A stretch of DNA of 33,787 bases from Coriobacteriia bacterium (lineage in GTDB: Bacteria; Actinomycetota; Coriobacteriia; Anaerosomatales; PALSA-660), in NCBI GenBank assembly GCA_025361335.1, contig JANYAK010000061.1, forward strand, positions 1 to 33,787, written 5' to 3'. The position numbers and the translations under genes were made by a program. Under the pieces are notes generated by a model. That model was not told where the DNA came from and ran no database searches. It worked only from the letters and a program-made list of their open reading frames with translations. Numbering within the stretch: position 1 is the stretch's first letter; the number at the start of each line of letters is the position of its first letter. This document shows, one piece after another, positions 24,412 to 32,870 of this stretch.

Positions 24412-25200
24412 GTGACCTTCGGCGACTCGCCATCCGGCGCCTCCGCGTCCGACTACGACCGGTTCGTCGACTGGGGTCGCCGCCTCGAGCGCGAGGGACC
24501 GTTCTTCCGCAGGACGTTTGCGGAGGCCGATGTGCGTCGGGTCGCGGACGTGGGATGCGGTACCGGACGGCACGCGGTCATATTCGCGTCCTGGGGTCTC
24601 GACGTGGCGGGAGTCGACCCGAGCGCGGCCATGCTCGAACAGGCGCGAGCGCACGCGCAGAGCGAGGGTGCGGCGGTGAGGTTCGTCCAGGGCGGATTCG
24701 GCGACCTTGCCCGGCTGCGCCTCGGCACCGTCGACGCGGTGACGTGTACCGGCAACGCCCTGCCTCACGTCGCCGGGCTGTCGGGGCTCGCGGAGGCGTT
24801 CGCCGACTTCGCCGCCGTGCTTCGCCCCGGAGGCGTGGTGATCCTGCACCTGCTCAACCACGACCGTCTGCTCGCCCGCCGCGCGCGGGCGATACCACCG
24901 GTCGTTCGCGATGACACCGAGGGCACGTGGGTATTCCTGCGGGTCATGGATTACCCGGACGAGGGGATCGGCTTCGACTTCGCCACGCTGCATCGCCCCG
25001 CGGACGCGTGGGAGACGGGCGCGCCGTGGGACGTGGCTTCGCGGCGATCCGTCCACACGGCGCTGCCCACAGGCGTGCTCGTCGAGCGACTGGAGAGCGG
25101 GGGGTTCGCCGAGATCCGGCTTTACGGGGACCACACGGGGAAGCAGTTCGATCCGGGCGAGGACGAGTCCGTGATCGTGGTCGCGACCAGGCAGCCCTAG
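24412..25200 (+). CDS. Class I SAM-dependent methyltransferase
   Basis: This 262-aa protein has the SAM-binding motif VADVGCGTGRHAV (about residues 43-55), the acidic end of strand 2 (VAGVDPS), and the post-motif VTCTGNALPH. The 260-aa length, including a C-terminal beta/alpha cap, matches small-molecule or cofactor methyltransferases of the UbiE/Methyltransf_25 type. It starts with GTG 10 bases after the amidohydrolase. Its stop and the maf stop share the bases CTAG on opposite strands, so the two convergent genes overlap by 4 bases. Confidence 0.85.
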   Translation: MTFGDSPSGASASDYDRFVDWGRRLEREGPFFRRTFAEADVRRVADVGCGTGRHAVIFASWGLDVAGVDPSAAMLEQARAHAQSEGAAVRFVQGGFGDLARLRLGTVDAVTCTGNALPHVAGLSGLAEAFADFAAVLRPGGVVILHLLNHDRLLARRARAIPPVVRDDTEGTWVFLRVMDYPDEGIGFDFATLHRPADAWETGAPWDVASRRSVHTALPTGVLVERLESGGFAEIRLYGDHTGKQFDPGEDESVIVVATRQP

Positions 25201-25883
25201 GGACGCGCTCTCGCGGCGCCCGCGATCAGCGGGCCGAGACGGCACTTCGTGGCGCGCGCCTCGTCGCACGCCCCGACGGGCGAGCGGACGGCGGTGTAGC
25301 CGGCGCCCACGAGCTCCGCGTAGACGTGGCACAGGGGGAGCCCGGCCACGTTCTGGTAGCACTGGTCATCGTCCACGGATGCCAGATGGCTCTCGATGTT
25401 GTACGCGCCCGCGCAGCCAAGCAGCTCGCCCTTGTCGACCCACGCCTCGATGGAGCCCTCATCCAACTCGCGCATGAGAACGGGTGTCGTGACCGCGAAC
25501 GTCCTCGGGCCGTCCTGTCCCGGAAGCCCGAGCGCCACTCCCGTGATCACCGTGTGGGTCCGTCCGGACAGATCGCGTAGCATCGAGCGAGCCTCAGCGA
25601 GATCCGCGGGCTTTCCGAGGATCCGCCGGTCCGACACGACGATCGTGTCGCACGCCAGCACCGTCGGGGCGGGACCGGCCGTCTCGCGCGCGGCGACGGC
25701 TTTGTCCGCCGCTATAGACCGCGCCAGCACGGGCGGGACTCCCGCAAGAGGCGAGTCGAGGTCTTCGGGAGTGTCGGTAGCGACCATGTCGTACGGAGCG
25801 CCCAGCCATGCGAGCAGGCGCCTCCGTCGTGGCGAGGCGGAAGCGAGCAGGAGAGGCGGATCCTGAGGCGAATGCTCGGTCAT
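25197..25883 (-). CDS. maf: Maf family nucleoside triphosphate pyrophosphatase
   Basis: This 228-aa protein has the Maf signature SASPRRRRLL (about 15-24), the conserved Asp79 in ACDTIVV, KP in ILGKPAD, and the C-terminal CAGAYNIE. It hydrolyses non-canonical or modified nucleoside triphosphates to monophosphates and pyrophosphate in the cytosol. The ATG at 25883 was chosen because the family N-terminus (PPLLLASASPRRR) follows closely; the open frame continues far upstream into the divergent HEAT gene. A C-terminal extension of about 30 residues (SPVGACDEARATKCRLG) contains two cysteines and is longer than usual. Confidence 0.92.
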   Translation of the reverse strand: MTEHSPQDPPLLLASASPRRRRLLAWLGAPYDMVATDTPEDLDSPLAGVPPVLARSIAADKAVAARETAGPAPTVLACDTIVVSDRRILGKPADLAEARSMLRDLSGRTHTVITGVALGLPGQDGPRTFAVTTPVLMRELDEGSIEAWVDKGELLGCAGAYNIESHLASVDDDQCYQNVAGLPLCHVYAELVGAGYTAVRSPVGACDEARATKCRLGPLIAGAARARP

Positions 25884-25890
25884 CGCGGCG

Positions 25891-25896
25891 ATGATA
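25891..25896 (-). promoter_or_regulatory. Putative -10 box (TATCAT) for maf, leaderless spacing
   Basis: On the minus strand TATCAT ends 7 bases before the maf ATG and no Shine-Dalgarno sequence lies between. This is the third gene in the window with such spacing. Confidence 0.4.
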
Positions 25897-25995
25897 GCAC
25901 CGGAGCGCGGTTGGCCGTCATAATGGGGACCGGCCCCGGAGCATCCGCGAAGGGACGACACGATCGGCGCGCGGCCCGGGAGGGGGGAGCGAACC

Positions 25996-28170
25996 GTGGC
26001 ACCCTCGAAGGCGTCCGATTCATCTCGAGCTCCTGTCCTGGTGGAGCGTTTCGTCAAGCAGTTGAACATCGTGTTCAAGGCGGTGAAGCTGTACCCGGGC
26101 TCCAGCGACATCCCGCGGGACAACGCCGTGCTCGCTTCGGCGTCACTTCGAGCCGCGCTGGAGCACCAGCCGGCCATGAGGCTGACCGTGTCGCGGGAAG
26201 GCCTTGTCTACGAGGGCTGCGCGGTCTTTCCTGAAACGCCGGGGTTCACGCAGTTCGCGCGCGAGTTCTACTCGCGGCAGCTGTCCGAGGTGCGATTCCA
26301 TGCGAGCTGCACGGAAGACGACATCCTCGCCTTCCTCTCGCTTCTCGCCGTCGATCCGGAGTCCATCGCGGCGAGTGGGGGCTTCGAGTCCGCGATGTGG
26401 GAGCGCGGCATAGTGGGTGTGAGCGTCGCGGACATCTCCACCCGGATCGTCGACGTGCGCGATCCGGGGGAAGCGGCCGACGAGGTCGAGGCCGAAGGAT
26501 CCGTGCAGGCCGAGGACGATCTCACGGACGAGCTCGTCGAAGGCGCCCTTGCGGGACGGCCCAGAGACCAGCGCCTGTTGGTGCGCTTCATGTCCGATCC
26601 CGCCGCTCTGAGGAGCTATCTGCGGGAGTCGTCCACGACACGCGGGTCCGCGCCGGACGAGGTCGCGATCGCGAGGCGGACCGAGATGCTGGCCCATTGC
26701 CTGCGCGACGAGCTGCCCGAGGAGCGGGAGGCACTCCTCCGCTCGCTCGCCGAGGCTCTGCTCGGTCTCGACCCCGACATGCGCAAGAAGCTCCTATCGT
26801 CCCGCTTACTGGTCGAGGCCCGGCGTGACGACATGGTTGCGGCGGTCGTGCGTCAGATGGGCGTGGACGAGGTCATGCAGACCCTGCTCCACGAGGTGGA
26901 CGAGTCTCCGGCCAGCAGCATGGGGGTCGCCCGGGCCGTCCGGAACCTGACGCTGATCAATCTGCCCGGAGTGCGGGAGACGGTCCTGCCCGAGGCGGCG
27001 GAGGCCATGGCCGCCGCCGGCCTGAGCGACGGCTTCGTGAGCGAGGTCATCGACGCGGCCGCGCCGCGGCGTCTTGAGATGAACGAGCGGGTCCGGACTT
27101 CGGAGGCCCAGCCGGTCGAAAGCATCCTCAGGCTGATAGACCTGACACCGGAACACAGCGGCGCTCATGCGAACGATCCGGGGATGGCGGCGTTGCGCGA
27201 AGAGGCGGCGCGCGGCCTCACCGACGGGGACGTGCTGTCGGCGCTCGTCTGCATCGTGACTCTCGAGGAGCGTGCCGAGGAGCTCGGCTCGGTCATGGTC
27301 ATGCTCGAGGACAACGTCGGCCTGCTGGTCGACCAGCAGGAGTTCGACGTGGCGGCCGACGCGGCCGAGGCTCTCACGCTCGCCGAGCAGGACCCGAACC
27401 TGGAGTCTGGGCACCGCAGGCGCATGCGGACATTGCTCCGGGTGCTGGCCAAGCCCGAGTCCATGAGGGCGATAGCCTCCGCGTTGCGGGTGTACCGTCA
27501 CGAATCCGCGGAGCACGCGGCGTGCAGGCGCCTCCTGTCGGTACTCGGTGCGCAGGCTCTCGCGCCCCTGCTCGAGGTGCTCGCCGACGAGCCCGACATG
27601 GCTGCGCGGAAGTCGATCGTCGACATCATCTCGGGGATGGGCCCCGGCTTCATCGGAGAACTCGGCGAGCGCGTCTCCGACCCACGTTGGTACTTCGTGC
27701 GCAATATCGTCGCGATCCTCGCCGCGAGCCGGGATCCCCGGGTCCTGCCCTTCCTCGAGCGCACGCTCCGGCACCCCGACGAGCGAGTGAGGCGCGAGAC
27801 CGTGCGCGCCCTGGCGGGAATACGAGATTCCCTCGCCGAGCAGATGCTCGTCGCCGGGCTGGACGACCCCGATCCGGTGAACGTCCAGGTGGCCGCGCGC
27901 TACCTCGGCGCGATCGGGTGCCGCGGGGCCGCCGCCGCGCTCGAGCAGGTCGCCCGCGGTGAAGGACGTGGCAACCGGGAGAATGGCCCGCGGATCGAGG
28001 CGATCGAGGCGCTCGCTCGCCTGGGAGACCCTTCTTCAGCCGCGGTACTCCAGGACATAGCGCGGCAGCGCAGTCTGCTCGGGAGCCGCAATCGTCAGGT
28101 GTGCGCCGCGGCAGAGGCCGCGGTGGGGACCATGACGACCGAGGGCGACGAGCCGGGGGGTGGCTCGTGA
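25996..28170 (+). CDS. HEAT-repeat protein (cassette 2)
   Basis: This 724-aa alpha-helical protein is a paralogue in layout of the one at 18177-20129. The N-terminal module has VKLYPGSSDIPRDNAV (about 30-46), VSREGLVYEGCAVF (about 70-83) and CTEDDILAFLSLLA. The middle is helical with an acidic linker near 155-185. The last ~200 residues are clear HEAT repeats (DPRVLPFLERTLRHPDERVR, ETVRALAGI, EAIEALARLGDPSSAAVLQ). The GTG start has GGAGGGGGG upstream. The stop overlaps the start of the HD-GYP gene (GTGA), as in cassette 1. Probably a scaffold acting with the HD-GYP partner; no enzymatic motif is visible. Confidence 0.85.
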   Translation: MAPSKASDSSRAPVLVERFVKQLNIVFKAVKLYPGSSDIPRDNAVLASASLRAALEHQPAMRLTVSREGLVYEGCAVFPETPGFTQFAREFYSRQLSEVRFHASCTEDDILAFLSLLAVDPESIAASGGFESAMWERGIVGVSVADISTRIVDVRDPGEAADEVEAEGSVQAEDDLTDELVEGALAGRPRDQRLLVRFMSDPAALRSYLRESSTTRGSAPDEVAIARRTEMLAHCLRDELPEEREALLRSLAEALLGLDPDMRKKLLSSRLLVEARRDDMVAAVVRQMGVDEVMQTLLHEVDESPASSMGVARAVRNLTLINLPGVRETVLPEAAEAMAAAGLSDGFVSEVIDAAAPRRLEMNERVRTSEAQPVESILRLIDLTPEHSGAHANDPGMAALREEAARGLTDGDVLSALVCIVTLEERAEELGSVMVMLEDNVGLLVDQQEFDVAADAAEALTLAEQDPNLESGHRRRMRTLLRVLAKPESMRAIASALRVYRHESAEHAACRRLLSVLGAQALAPLLEVLADEPDMAARKSIVDIISGMGPGFIGELGERVSDPRWYFVRNIVAILAASRDPRVLPFLERTLRHPDERVRRETVRALAGIRDSLAEQMLVAGLDDPDPVNVQVAARYLGAIGCRGAAAALEQVARGEGRGNRENGPRIEAIEALARLGDPSSAAVLQDIARQRSLLGSRNRQVCAAAEAAVGTMTTEGDEPGGGS

Positions 28171-29603
28171 CGGACGGGATGCCCTCCGCGTTCTCCAAGA
28201 CACAGGTCGGCCGGGTTCGTGACATCCTCGCCCACCTGTCCGGCGCGTGCCGCGCCCAGACCTTCTATCCTGTCGGGCATCCCGCGGTGCGAGAGAGCGC
28301 GGCGGGACTCATGCGAGCCCTCGCGCCGTTCCACGCCGAGGGCGCGGACGTCCCACTGACCTTCTTCGAGAACGAGGTGCTTTTCGGGCAGCAGGTCCTT
28401 CTCGAGGAGAGCATGCTGTTCGACCAGATGGTGCGCGACATGTCCGCCAGCGGGGCGAACAGTGTGACGTTCACCAGGGGGCTGACGGTGGCGGAGCTCG
28501 AGCGCGCCCTGCCCTTGCTCGCGGCCGACTCACATCTCATCGAGGCGGCGGGTGGAGTCGAGAAGGCCGCGCACGCCGCCAACATCCCCCACGTGATCAT
28601 CGCGTCGGTGAAAGCGGTCGAGCGCGAGGAGCGCGCCCTCGATGTCGACTTCGACACGACCGCGGCCGCCAAGGAGGCGTACTCCGGCGCGCTCGACCTC
28701 CTGCGCGAGCTCGATCGCGCTGTCAGGTCCGACCGCGCCATCTCGACCGAGCGCGTCCGCGGAGTCGTGCACGGGCTCGTGGACAGTGTCGTGACCAACC
28801 GGTACGCGCTGCTGGAGCTGGCCGGGCTGAAGGACTACGACGAGTACACGTTCTTCCACTCGGTCAACGTGGCCATCCTATCGCTCGCTCTCGGCTCGAC
28901 GCTCACGACGGACGCGAGGTTCCTCAACTCCCTCGGTGTCGGCTCCTTGCTGCACGACATCGGGAAGATGGGGGTCGATACGAGCATCCTCAACAAGCCG
29001 GGGACGCTCACCGTCGCGGAGTGGGAGTCGGTGCGGCTCCACCCACTGCATGGGGCCGAAGTCGCCTCGGTGATGCCGGGCCTCGACCGGGCGAGCATCG
29101 TGATCATCCTCGAGCACCACATGCGCTACGACCTTGACGGCTACCCGCGACGCAGGCCCCGCCGTCGGCAGAACATCTCGAGCAGGGTCGTCGCGATCGC
29201 CGACGCGTACGACGCGATGACGTCCAAGCGCAGCTATTCTGTGGCGCGCCTTCAGAACGAGGCGATGGAGGTCCTGGCCAAGAACGCCGGCACGGCGTTC
29301 GACGCGACGCTTGTTCGCGGCTTCGTTCAGATGCTGGGCGTCTACCCGCCACGCTCGGTCGTGCGGCTCAGCACCGGGGAGGTGGGCGTCGTCGTGCGCC
29401 CCAGCGTTCTGGACGTGCTCGCTCCCACCGTGCGGGTGTTCGCCGACGCGTCAGGGGCGCTGGTCGCACCCCGCGACATCGACCTTAGCGAAGGCGCTGG
29501 GGACGCTAGGGTGACAGCCGAAGGCGCCGGGGACGCTCGGGTGACAGTCGCGGCCTGCATCGATCCGGTTGGACTCAACGTCGACGTGGGAGACTACCTC
29601 TAG
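28167..29603 (+). CDS. HD-GYP domain phosphodiesterase-like protein (cassette 2)
   Basis: This 478-aa protein has an N-terminal module (about 1-150; TFYPVGHPAVRES at 32-44 and ENEVLFGQQVL near 68-78), a helical linker, and an HD-GYP domain (about 215-390). Expected metal-binding residues are present: His231 (FFHSVNV), H263-D264 (LLHDIGKMG), His292 (LHPLHGAE), H317-H318 and Asp346 (AIADAYDAMTSKRSY). The signature is DLDGYP. It is therefore a plausible cyclic di-GMP phosphodiesterase, unlike the copy at 16861. A C-terminal beta region carries an in-frame duplication (29490-29549). The GTG at 28167 overlaps the HEAT stop; GGGGGGTGG is just upstream. Confidence 0.92.
   Translation: MTDGMPSAFSKTQVGRVRDILAHLSGACRAQTFYPVGHPAVRESAAGLMRALAPFHAEGADVPLTFFENEVLFGQQVLLEESMLFDQMVRDMSASGANSVTFTRGLTVAELERALPLLAADSHLIEAAGGVEKAAHAANIPHVIIASVKAVEREERALDVDFDTTAAAKEAYSGALDLLRELDRAVRSDRAISTERVRGVVHGLVDSVVTNRYALLELAGLKDYDEYTFFHSVNVAILSLALGSTLTTDARFLNSLGVGSLLHDIGKMGVDTSILNKPGTLTVAEWESVRLHPLHGAEVASVMPGLDRASIVIILEHHMRYDLDGYPRRRPRRRQNISSRVVAIADAYDAMTSKRSYSVARLQNEAMEVLAKNAGTAFDATLVRGFVQMLGVYPPRSVVRLSTGEVGVVVRPSVLDVLAPTVRVFADASGALVAPRDIDLSEGAGDARVTAEGAGDARVTVAACIDPVGLNVDVGDYL
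29490..29549 (+). repeat. 30-base tandem duplication inside the HD-GYP gene
   Basis: Two adjacent 30-base units (29490-29519 and 29520-29549) differ at only three positions and encode EGAGDARVTA followed by EGAGDARVTV. The period is a multiple of three, so the frame is kept. The other HD-GYP copy has no such repeat at the same place. Confidence 0.85.
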
Positions 29604-29613
29604 AAGAACCCTT

Positions 29614-29636
29614 CGCGGGCCGACGGTCGGCGCGCG
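29614..29636. terminator. Possible hairpin after the HD-GYP gene
   Basis: CGCGGGCCG and CGGCGCGCG pair with one mismatch around an ACGGT loop, 10 bases after the HD-GYP stop and before the UPF0182 start at 29658. There is no T-run, so it is a weak terminator or attenuator candidate. Confidence 0.35.
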
Positions 29637-29657
29637 GGATGACGGAAGGCGGTCGGC

Positions 29658-32459
29658 ATGGCAGTCAAAGGCGCCGCGGCGGTAGCGAGACGTGTCCGGT
29701 GGACGGTGATCGCGGCCCTGCTCGTGTTGCTGGCCTCGGCTGGCGCGCTCGCGGTCTTCTACACGGACCTGCTGTGGTTCAAGGATCTCGGGCAGAGCGC
29801 GGTCTTCTGGACCCGCTTGTGGAACGCGGTGGCGGTGGGCTGGGCCTTCGGAGCCGTCGTCTTCGTGCTCCTTCTCGTGAACCTGCTCATCGCCCGCCGC
29901 CTCGCCCCCGCGACCGTGCTGTCCGTCGTCGGGCCCGGGGATTCGCCCCTGTCGCCGCAGCTGCAGTTGCAAGACATGCTTGCGGGGCTCAGGCGACGGA
30001 TCGAGCCGTTCGTGATGTGGATCATCGTGGGAGTGTGCCTGTTGGTCGCTTGGGCGGCCGGTACGGCGATCGCGGCCGACTGGGAGACTCTGCGCGTCGG
30101 TCTGTCGGGCGTGACCACCGGGATCACCGACGCTCAGTTCGGCAGGGACGTCTCCTTCTACCTGTTCCGCCTGCCCGCCCTGCGCCTCATCTCCGACTGG
30201 AGCTTGGGCGTGCTCGTCGTGACGCTGCTCGCGACCGCGATCGGTCACGTGTACGACGGGAGCATCAGGCTGGGCGAACGCCTGTTGGGCTTCGACCCGC
30301 ATGTGAAGGCCCACCTGTCCGTGCTCGCCGGGCTGATCGTGGCCTCACGAGCGTTGGACTACTGGCTGTCCATCTACGAACTCGACTTCTCGCCCCGGGG
30401 ACAGGTCACGGGCGCCTCATACACCGACGTCCACGCCCAGCTTCCGGCGTACCAGATCCTCGTGTTCCTCGCCCTCGCGACGGGCATCGCGTTGCTGTTC
30501 AACATCCGGTTCAAAGGCTGGCGTCTGCCTGCAATCGCGCTCGGGGTGTGGATCGGCGCGTCGGTGCTGGTCGGCGGCGTGTATCCGTCGCTCATCCAGC
30601 AGTTTCGGGTCAACCCGAACGAGTTGGCGGCCGAGTCGCCCTACATCAAGCGCAACATCGCCGCGACCCGCCTCGCGTTCGACCTCAACGATGTGGAGGT
30701 CCGGCAGTTCCCCGCCAGGACGGATCTGACCGCCCAGAACGTCGCCGACGCGACCTCGACGATCGGGAACGTCCGGTTGTGGGACCCGAGCATCGTGGTC
30801 CAGACATACAAGCAGTTGCAGGAGATCCGCTTCTACTACGACTTCAAGGACGTCGACATCGATCGCTACGTGATCGACGGCGTTCTCCAGCAGGTGCTCG
30901 TCTCCGCCCGAGAGATGAACGTCGACCAGCTGTCCGATCAGGCGAAGACCTGGATCAACCAGCACCTGATCTACACGCACGGCTACGGCGCCGTGGTGAG
31001 CCCGGTGAACCAGGCGAGCCAGGACGGCCTGCCCATGTTCCTCGTCAAGGACCTGCCGCCGAAGTCGACGGTGGACCTCAAGATCACGACTCCCGGCATC
31101 TACTTCGGCGAGGAGAGCAACGAATACGCGATCGTCGACACGACGCAGAAGGAGTTCGACTACCCCGTCGGGGGCCAGAACGCCCAGACCTCGTATTCCG
31201 GCAAGAGCGGCGTGGCTGTCGGCACGCCGCTCGAACGAGTCGCCTTCGCATTGCGCTTCTCCGCCCCGGAGATACTCCTGACGAGCGCCATCAAGCCGCA
31301 GAGTCGCGTGCTGTTCCGTCGCGACATCAAGGACCGCATCGCCGCCCTGGCACCGTGGCTCTCGCTGGACGCCGATCCCTACCCCGTGCTGGTCGGCGGC
31401 CGGATCGTCTGGATCCAGGACTGCTACACGACATCGACCTACTACCCCTACTCGCAGCGGTACGGAGCCAGCGGGATCAACTACATCCGCAACTCGGTGA
31501 AGGTCACCATCGACGCGTACGACGGGACCACGACGCTGTATGCGTTCGACCCCAAAGACCCGATCCTCGCCACGTATCGGAGGATCTACCCGGGCCTGTT
31601 CACCGACGCGGCGAAGATGCCCGAGTCGATACGGGCGCACCTGAGGTATCCGGAGGACCTCTTCAAACTGCAGGCCGAGGTCTACAAGACGTATCACATG
31701 TCCGACCCGCAGGTCTTCTATAACAAGGAAGACCAGTGGGCCATCCCGGGCGAGGCGAAAGCGGCGCCGATGGAGCCGTTCTACGTCCTCATGGAACTTC
31801 CGCGCGAGCCCTCGCTGTCGTTCATCCTGATGCAGCCGTTCACGCCACGGAACAAGGACAACATGATCGGTTGGATGGCCGCACGGTCGGACCTGACCGA
31901 CTACGGCAAGCGGCTCGTATACAACTTCCCGAAGCAGCGCCTGATCCTGGGGCCGGAGCAGATCAAGGCCCGGATGAACCAGGAGCCAGAAATCAGTAAG
32001 GAGCTCACCCTGCTCAACCAGCAGGGGAGCCGGGTCATCCAGGGCAACCTGCTGGTGATCCCGATCAAGGACGCGATCGTCTACGTGATGCCCATCTACC
32101 TGCAGGCAGAGTCGTCGCCGATGCCCGAGCTGAAGCGCGTCGTCGTCTCGTACGCGGACAGCATCGCGATGACCCCGGACTTCCAGACCTCGCTGGCGCA
32201 GGTGTTCGGGCGAAGCGTTCCCGCCACGGGCGGACAGCCGGGCACGGTGGCCGGCGGCAGGCTGGGAGGCGTCTCAGGCGGTGCCGGCGGCGGGGGGACA
32301 TCCGACACCGTTCTGGCGCGGGACCTCTTCAACCAGGCGATCGCCGCACAGAAGGCCGGGGACTGGGCGGGCTACGGCCGACTGATCACCGAGCTGGGCG
32401 TCGTGCTCGACAGGCTGTCCGGTGCGGCGGCCCCGACCACCGGGTCGGTGTCGCCGTAA
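29658..32459 (+). CDS. UPF0182 family large membrane protein
   Basis: This 933-aa protein matches the UPF0182 family (usually 900-1000 aa), common in Actinobacteria. It has seven N-terminal membrane helices within about residues 15-310, starting with TVIAALLVLLASAGALAVFY and the family-like YTDLLWFKDLGQSAVFW. A large extracytoplasmic domain follows with IQQFRVNPNELAAESPYI, YYDFKDVDIDRY, WVIN-like segments and GWMAARSD. A glycine-rich low-complexity stretch (about 855-885) precedes a final helical piece. Function is unknown. The ATG at 29658 has GGAAGGCGG upstream. Confidence 0.92.
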   Translation: MAVKGAAAVARRVRWTVIAALLVLLASAGALAVFYTDLLWFKDLGQSAVFWTRLWNAVAVGWAFGAVVFVLLLVNLLIARRLAPATVLSVVGPGDSPLSPQLQLQDMLAGLRRRIEPFVMWIIVGVCLLVAWAAGTAIAADWETLRVGLSGVTTGITDAQFGRDVSFYLFRLPALRLISDWSLGVLVVTLLATAIGHVYDGSIRLGERLLGFDPHVKAHLSVLAGLIVASRALDYWLSIYELDFSPRGQVTGASYTDVHAQLPAYQILVFLALATGIALLFNIRFKGWRLPAIALGVWIGASVLVGGVYPSLIQQFRVNPNELAAESPYIKRNIAATRLAFDLNDVEVRQFPARTDLTAQNVADATSTIGNVRLWDPSIVVQTYKQLQEIRFYYDFKDVDIDRYVIDGVLQQVLVSAREMNVDQLSDQAKTWINQHLIYTHGYGAVVSPVNQASQDGLPMFLVKDLPPKSTVDLKITTPGIYFGEESNEYAIVDTTQKEFDYPVGGQNAQTSYSGKSGVAVGTPLERVAFALRFSAPEILLTSAIKPQSRVLFRRDIKDRIAALAPWLSLDADPYPVLVGGRIVWIQDCYTTSTYYPYSQRYGASGINYIRNSVKVTIDAYDGTTTLYAFDPKDPILATYRRIYPGLFTDAAKMPESIRAHLRYPEDLFKLQAEVYKTYHMSDPQVFYNKEDQWAIPGEAKAAPMEPFYVLMELPREPSLSFILMQPFTPRNKDNMIGWMAARSDLTDYGKRLVYNFPKQRLILGPEQIKARMNQEPEISKELTLLNQQGSRVIQGNLLVIPIKDAIVYVMPIYLQAESSPMPELKRVVVSYADSIAMTPDFQTSLAQVFGRSVPATGGQPGTVAGGRLGGVSGGAGGGGTSDTVLARDLFNQAIAAQKAGDWAGYGRLITELGVVLDRLSGAAAPTTGSVSP

Positions 32460-32470
32460 GGCAGGCTGGG

Positions 32471-32476
32471 TATGCT
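32471..32476 (+). promoter_or_regulatory. Possible -10 box (TATGCT) for the holin-like gene
   Basis: TATGCT lies 37 bases before the ATG at 32514 that has GGAG upstream. It starts 11 bases after the UPF0182 stop. No good -35 is seen, so read-through from upstream is equally likely. Confidence 0.25.
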
Positions 32477-32513
32477 TGACTCGTTGGCGAGCCCCGACTC
32501 CGATGGAGATTCG

Positions 32514-32870
32514 ATGTCCGAAGCACCAGCAGGCTCCCCTCAGGCGGAGAAGAAGGACGAGTTCCTACCGCGGCTGATCGACGCGCTGGTCGACCTCCTT
32601 GAGACCGCGAGGGATTGGCTCCGGCAGGAAGCCGAGGCGACCGTCCGGGAGAAGGTCGTTCTCCCGTTGCAGCGGCTGGGGCTCACCCTCGCATCCGCCG
32701 CCGCGGCCGCCTCTCTGCTGGCGCTCGCGCTGGTGTTCTTGGCTGTCGCGGGCGTCATCGCGTTCGGTAGCCTCATCGGCTACGCATGGACGTTCTTCGC
32801 GATAGGGATGCTCTACCTGATCGGTTCGGCAGTGTTCCTCGTCGTCAAGGTGAGGTCGATCCAGCGATGA
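32514..32870 (+). CDS. Small membrane protein, phage-holin/DUF1469-like
   Basis: This 118-aa protein has an N-terminal amphipathic helical region (FLPRLIDALVDLLETARDWL) and two strong membrane helices (LASAAAAASLLALALVFLAV and YAWTFFAIGMLYLIGSAVFL). The layout matches 'putative holin superfamily III'/DUF1469 proteins, which in bacteria are usually chromosomal envelope proteins, not phage genes. The ATG at 32514 (GGAG upstream) was chosen over 32472, whose 14-residue extension has no homology and overlaps a putative -10. It overlaps the next gene by 4 bases (ATGA). Confidence 0.72.
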   Translation: MSEAPAGSPQAEKKDEFLPRLIDALVDLLETARDWLRQEAEATVREKVVLPLQRLGLTLASAAAAASLLALALVFLAVAGVIAFGSLIGYAWTFFAIGMLYLIGSAVFLVVKVRSIQR

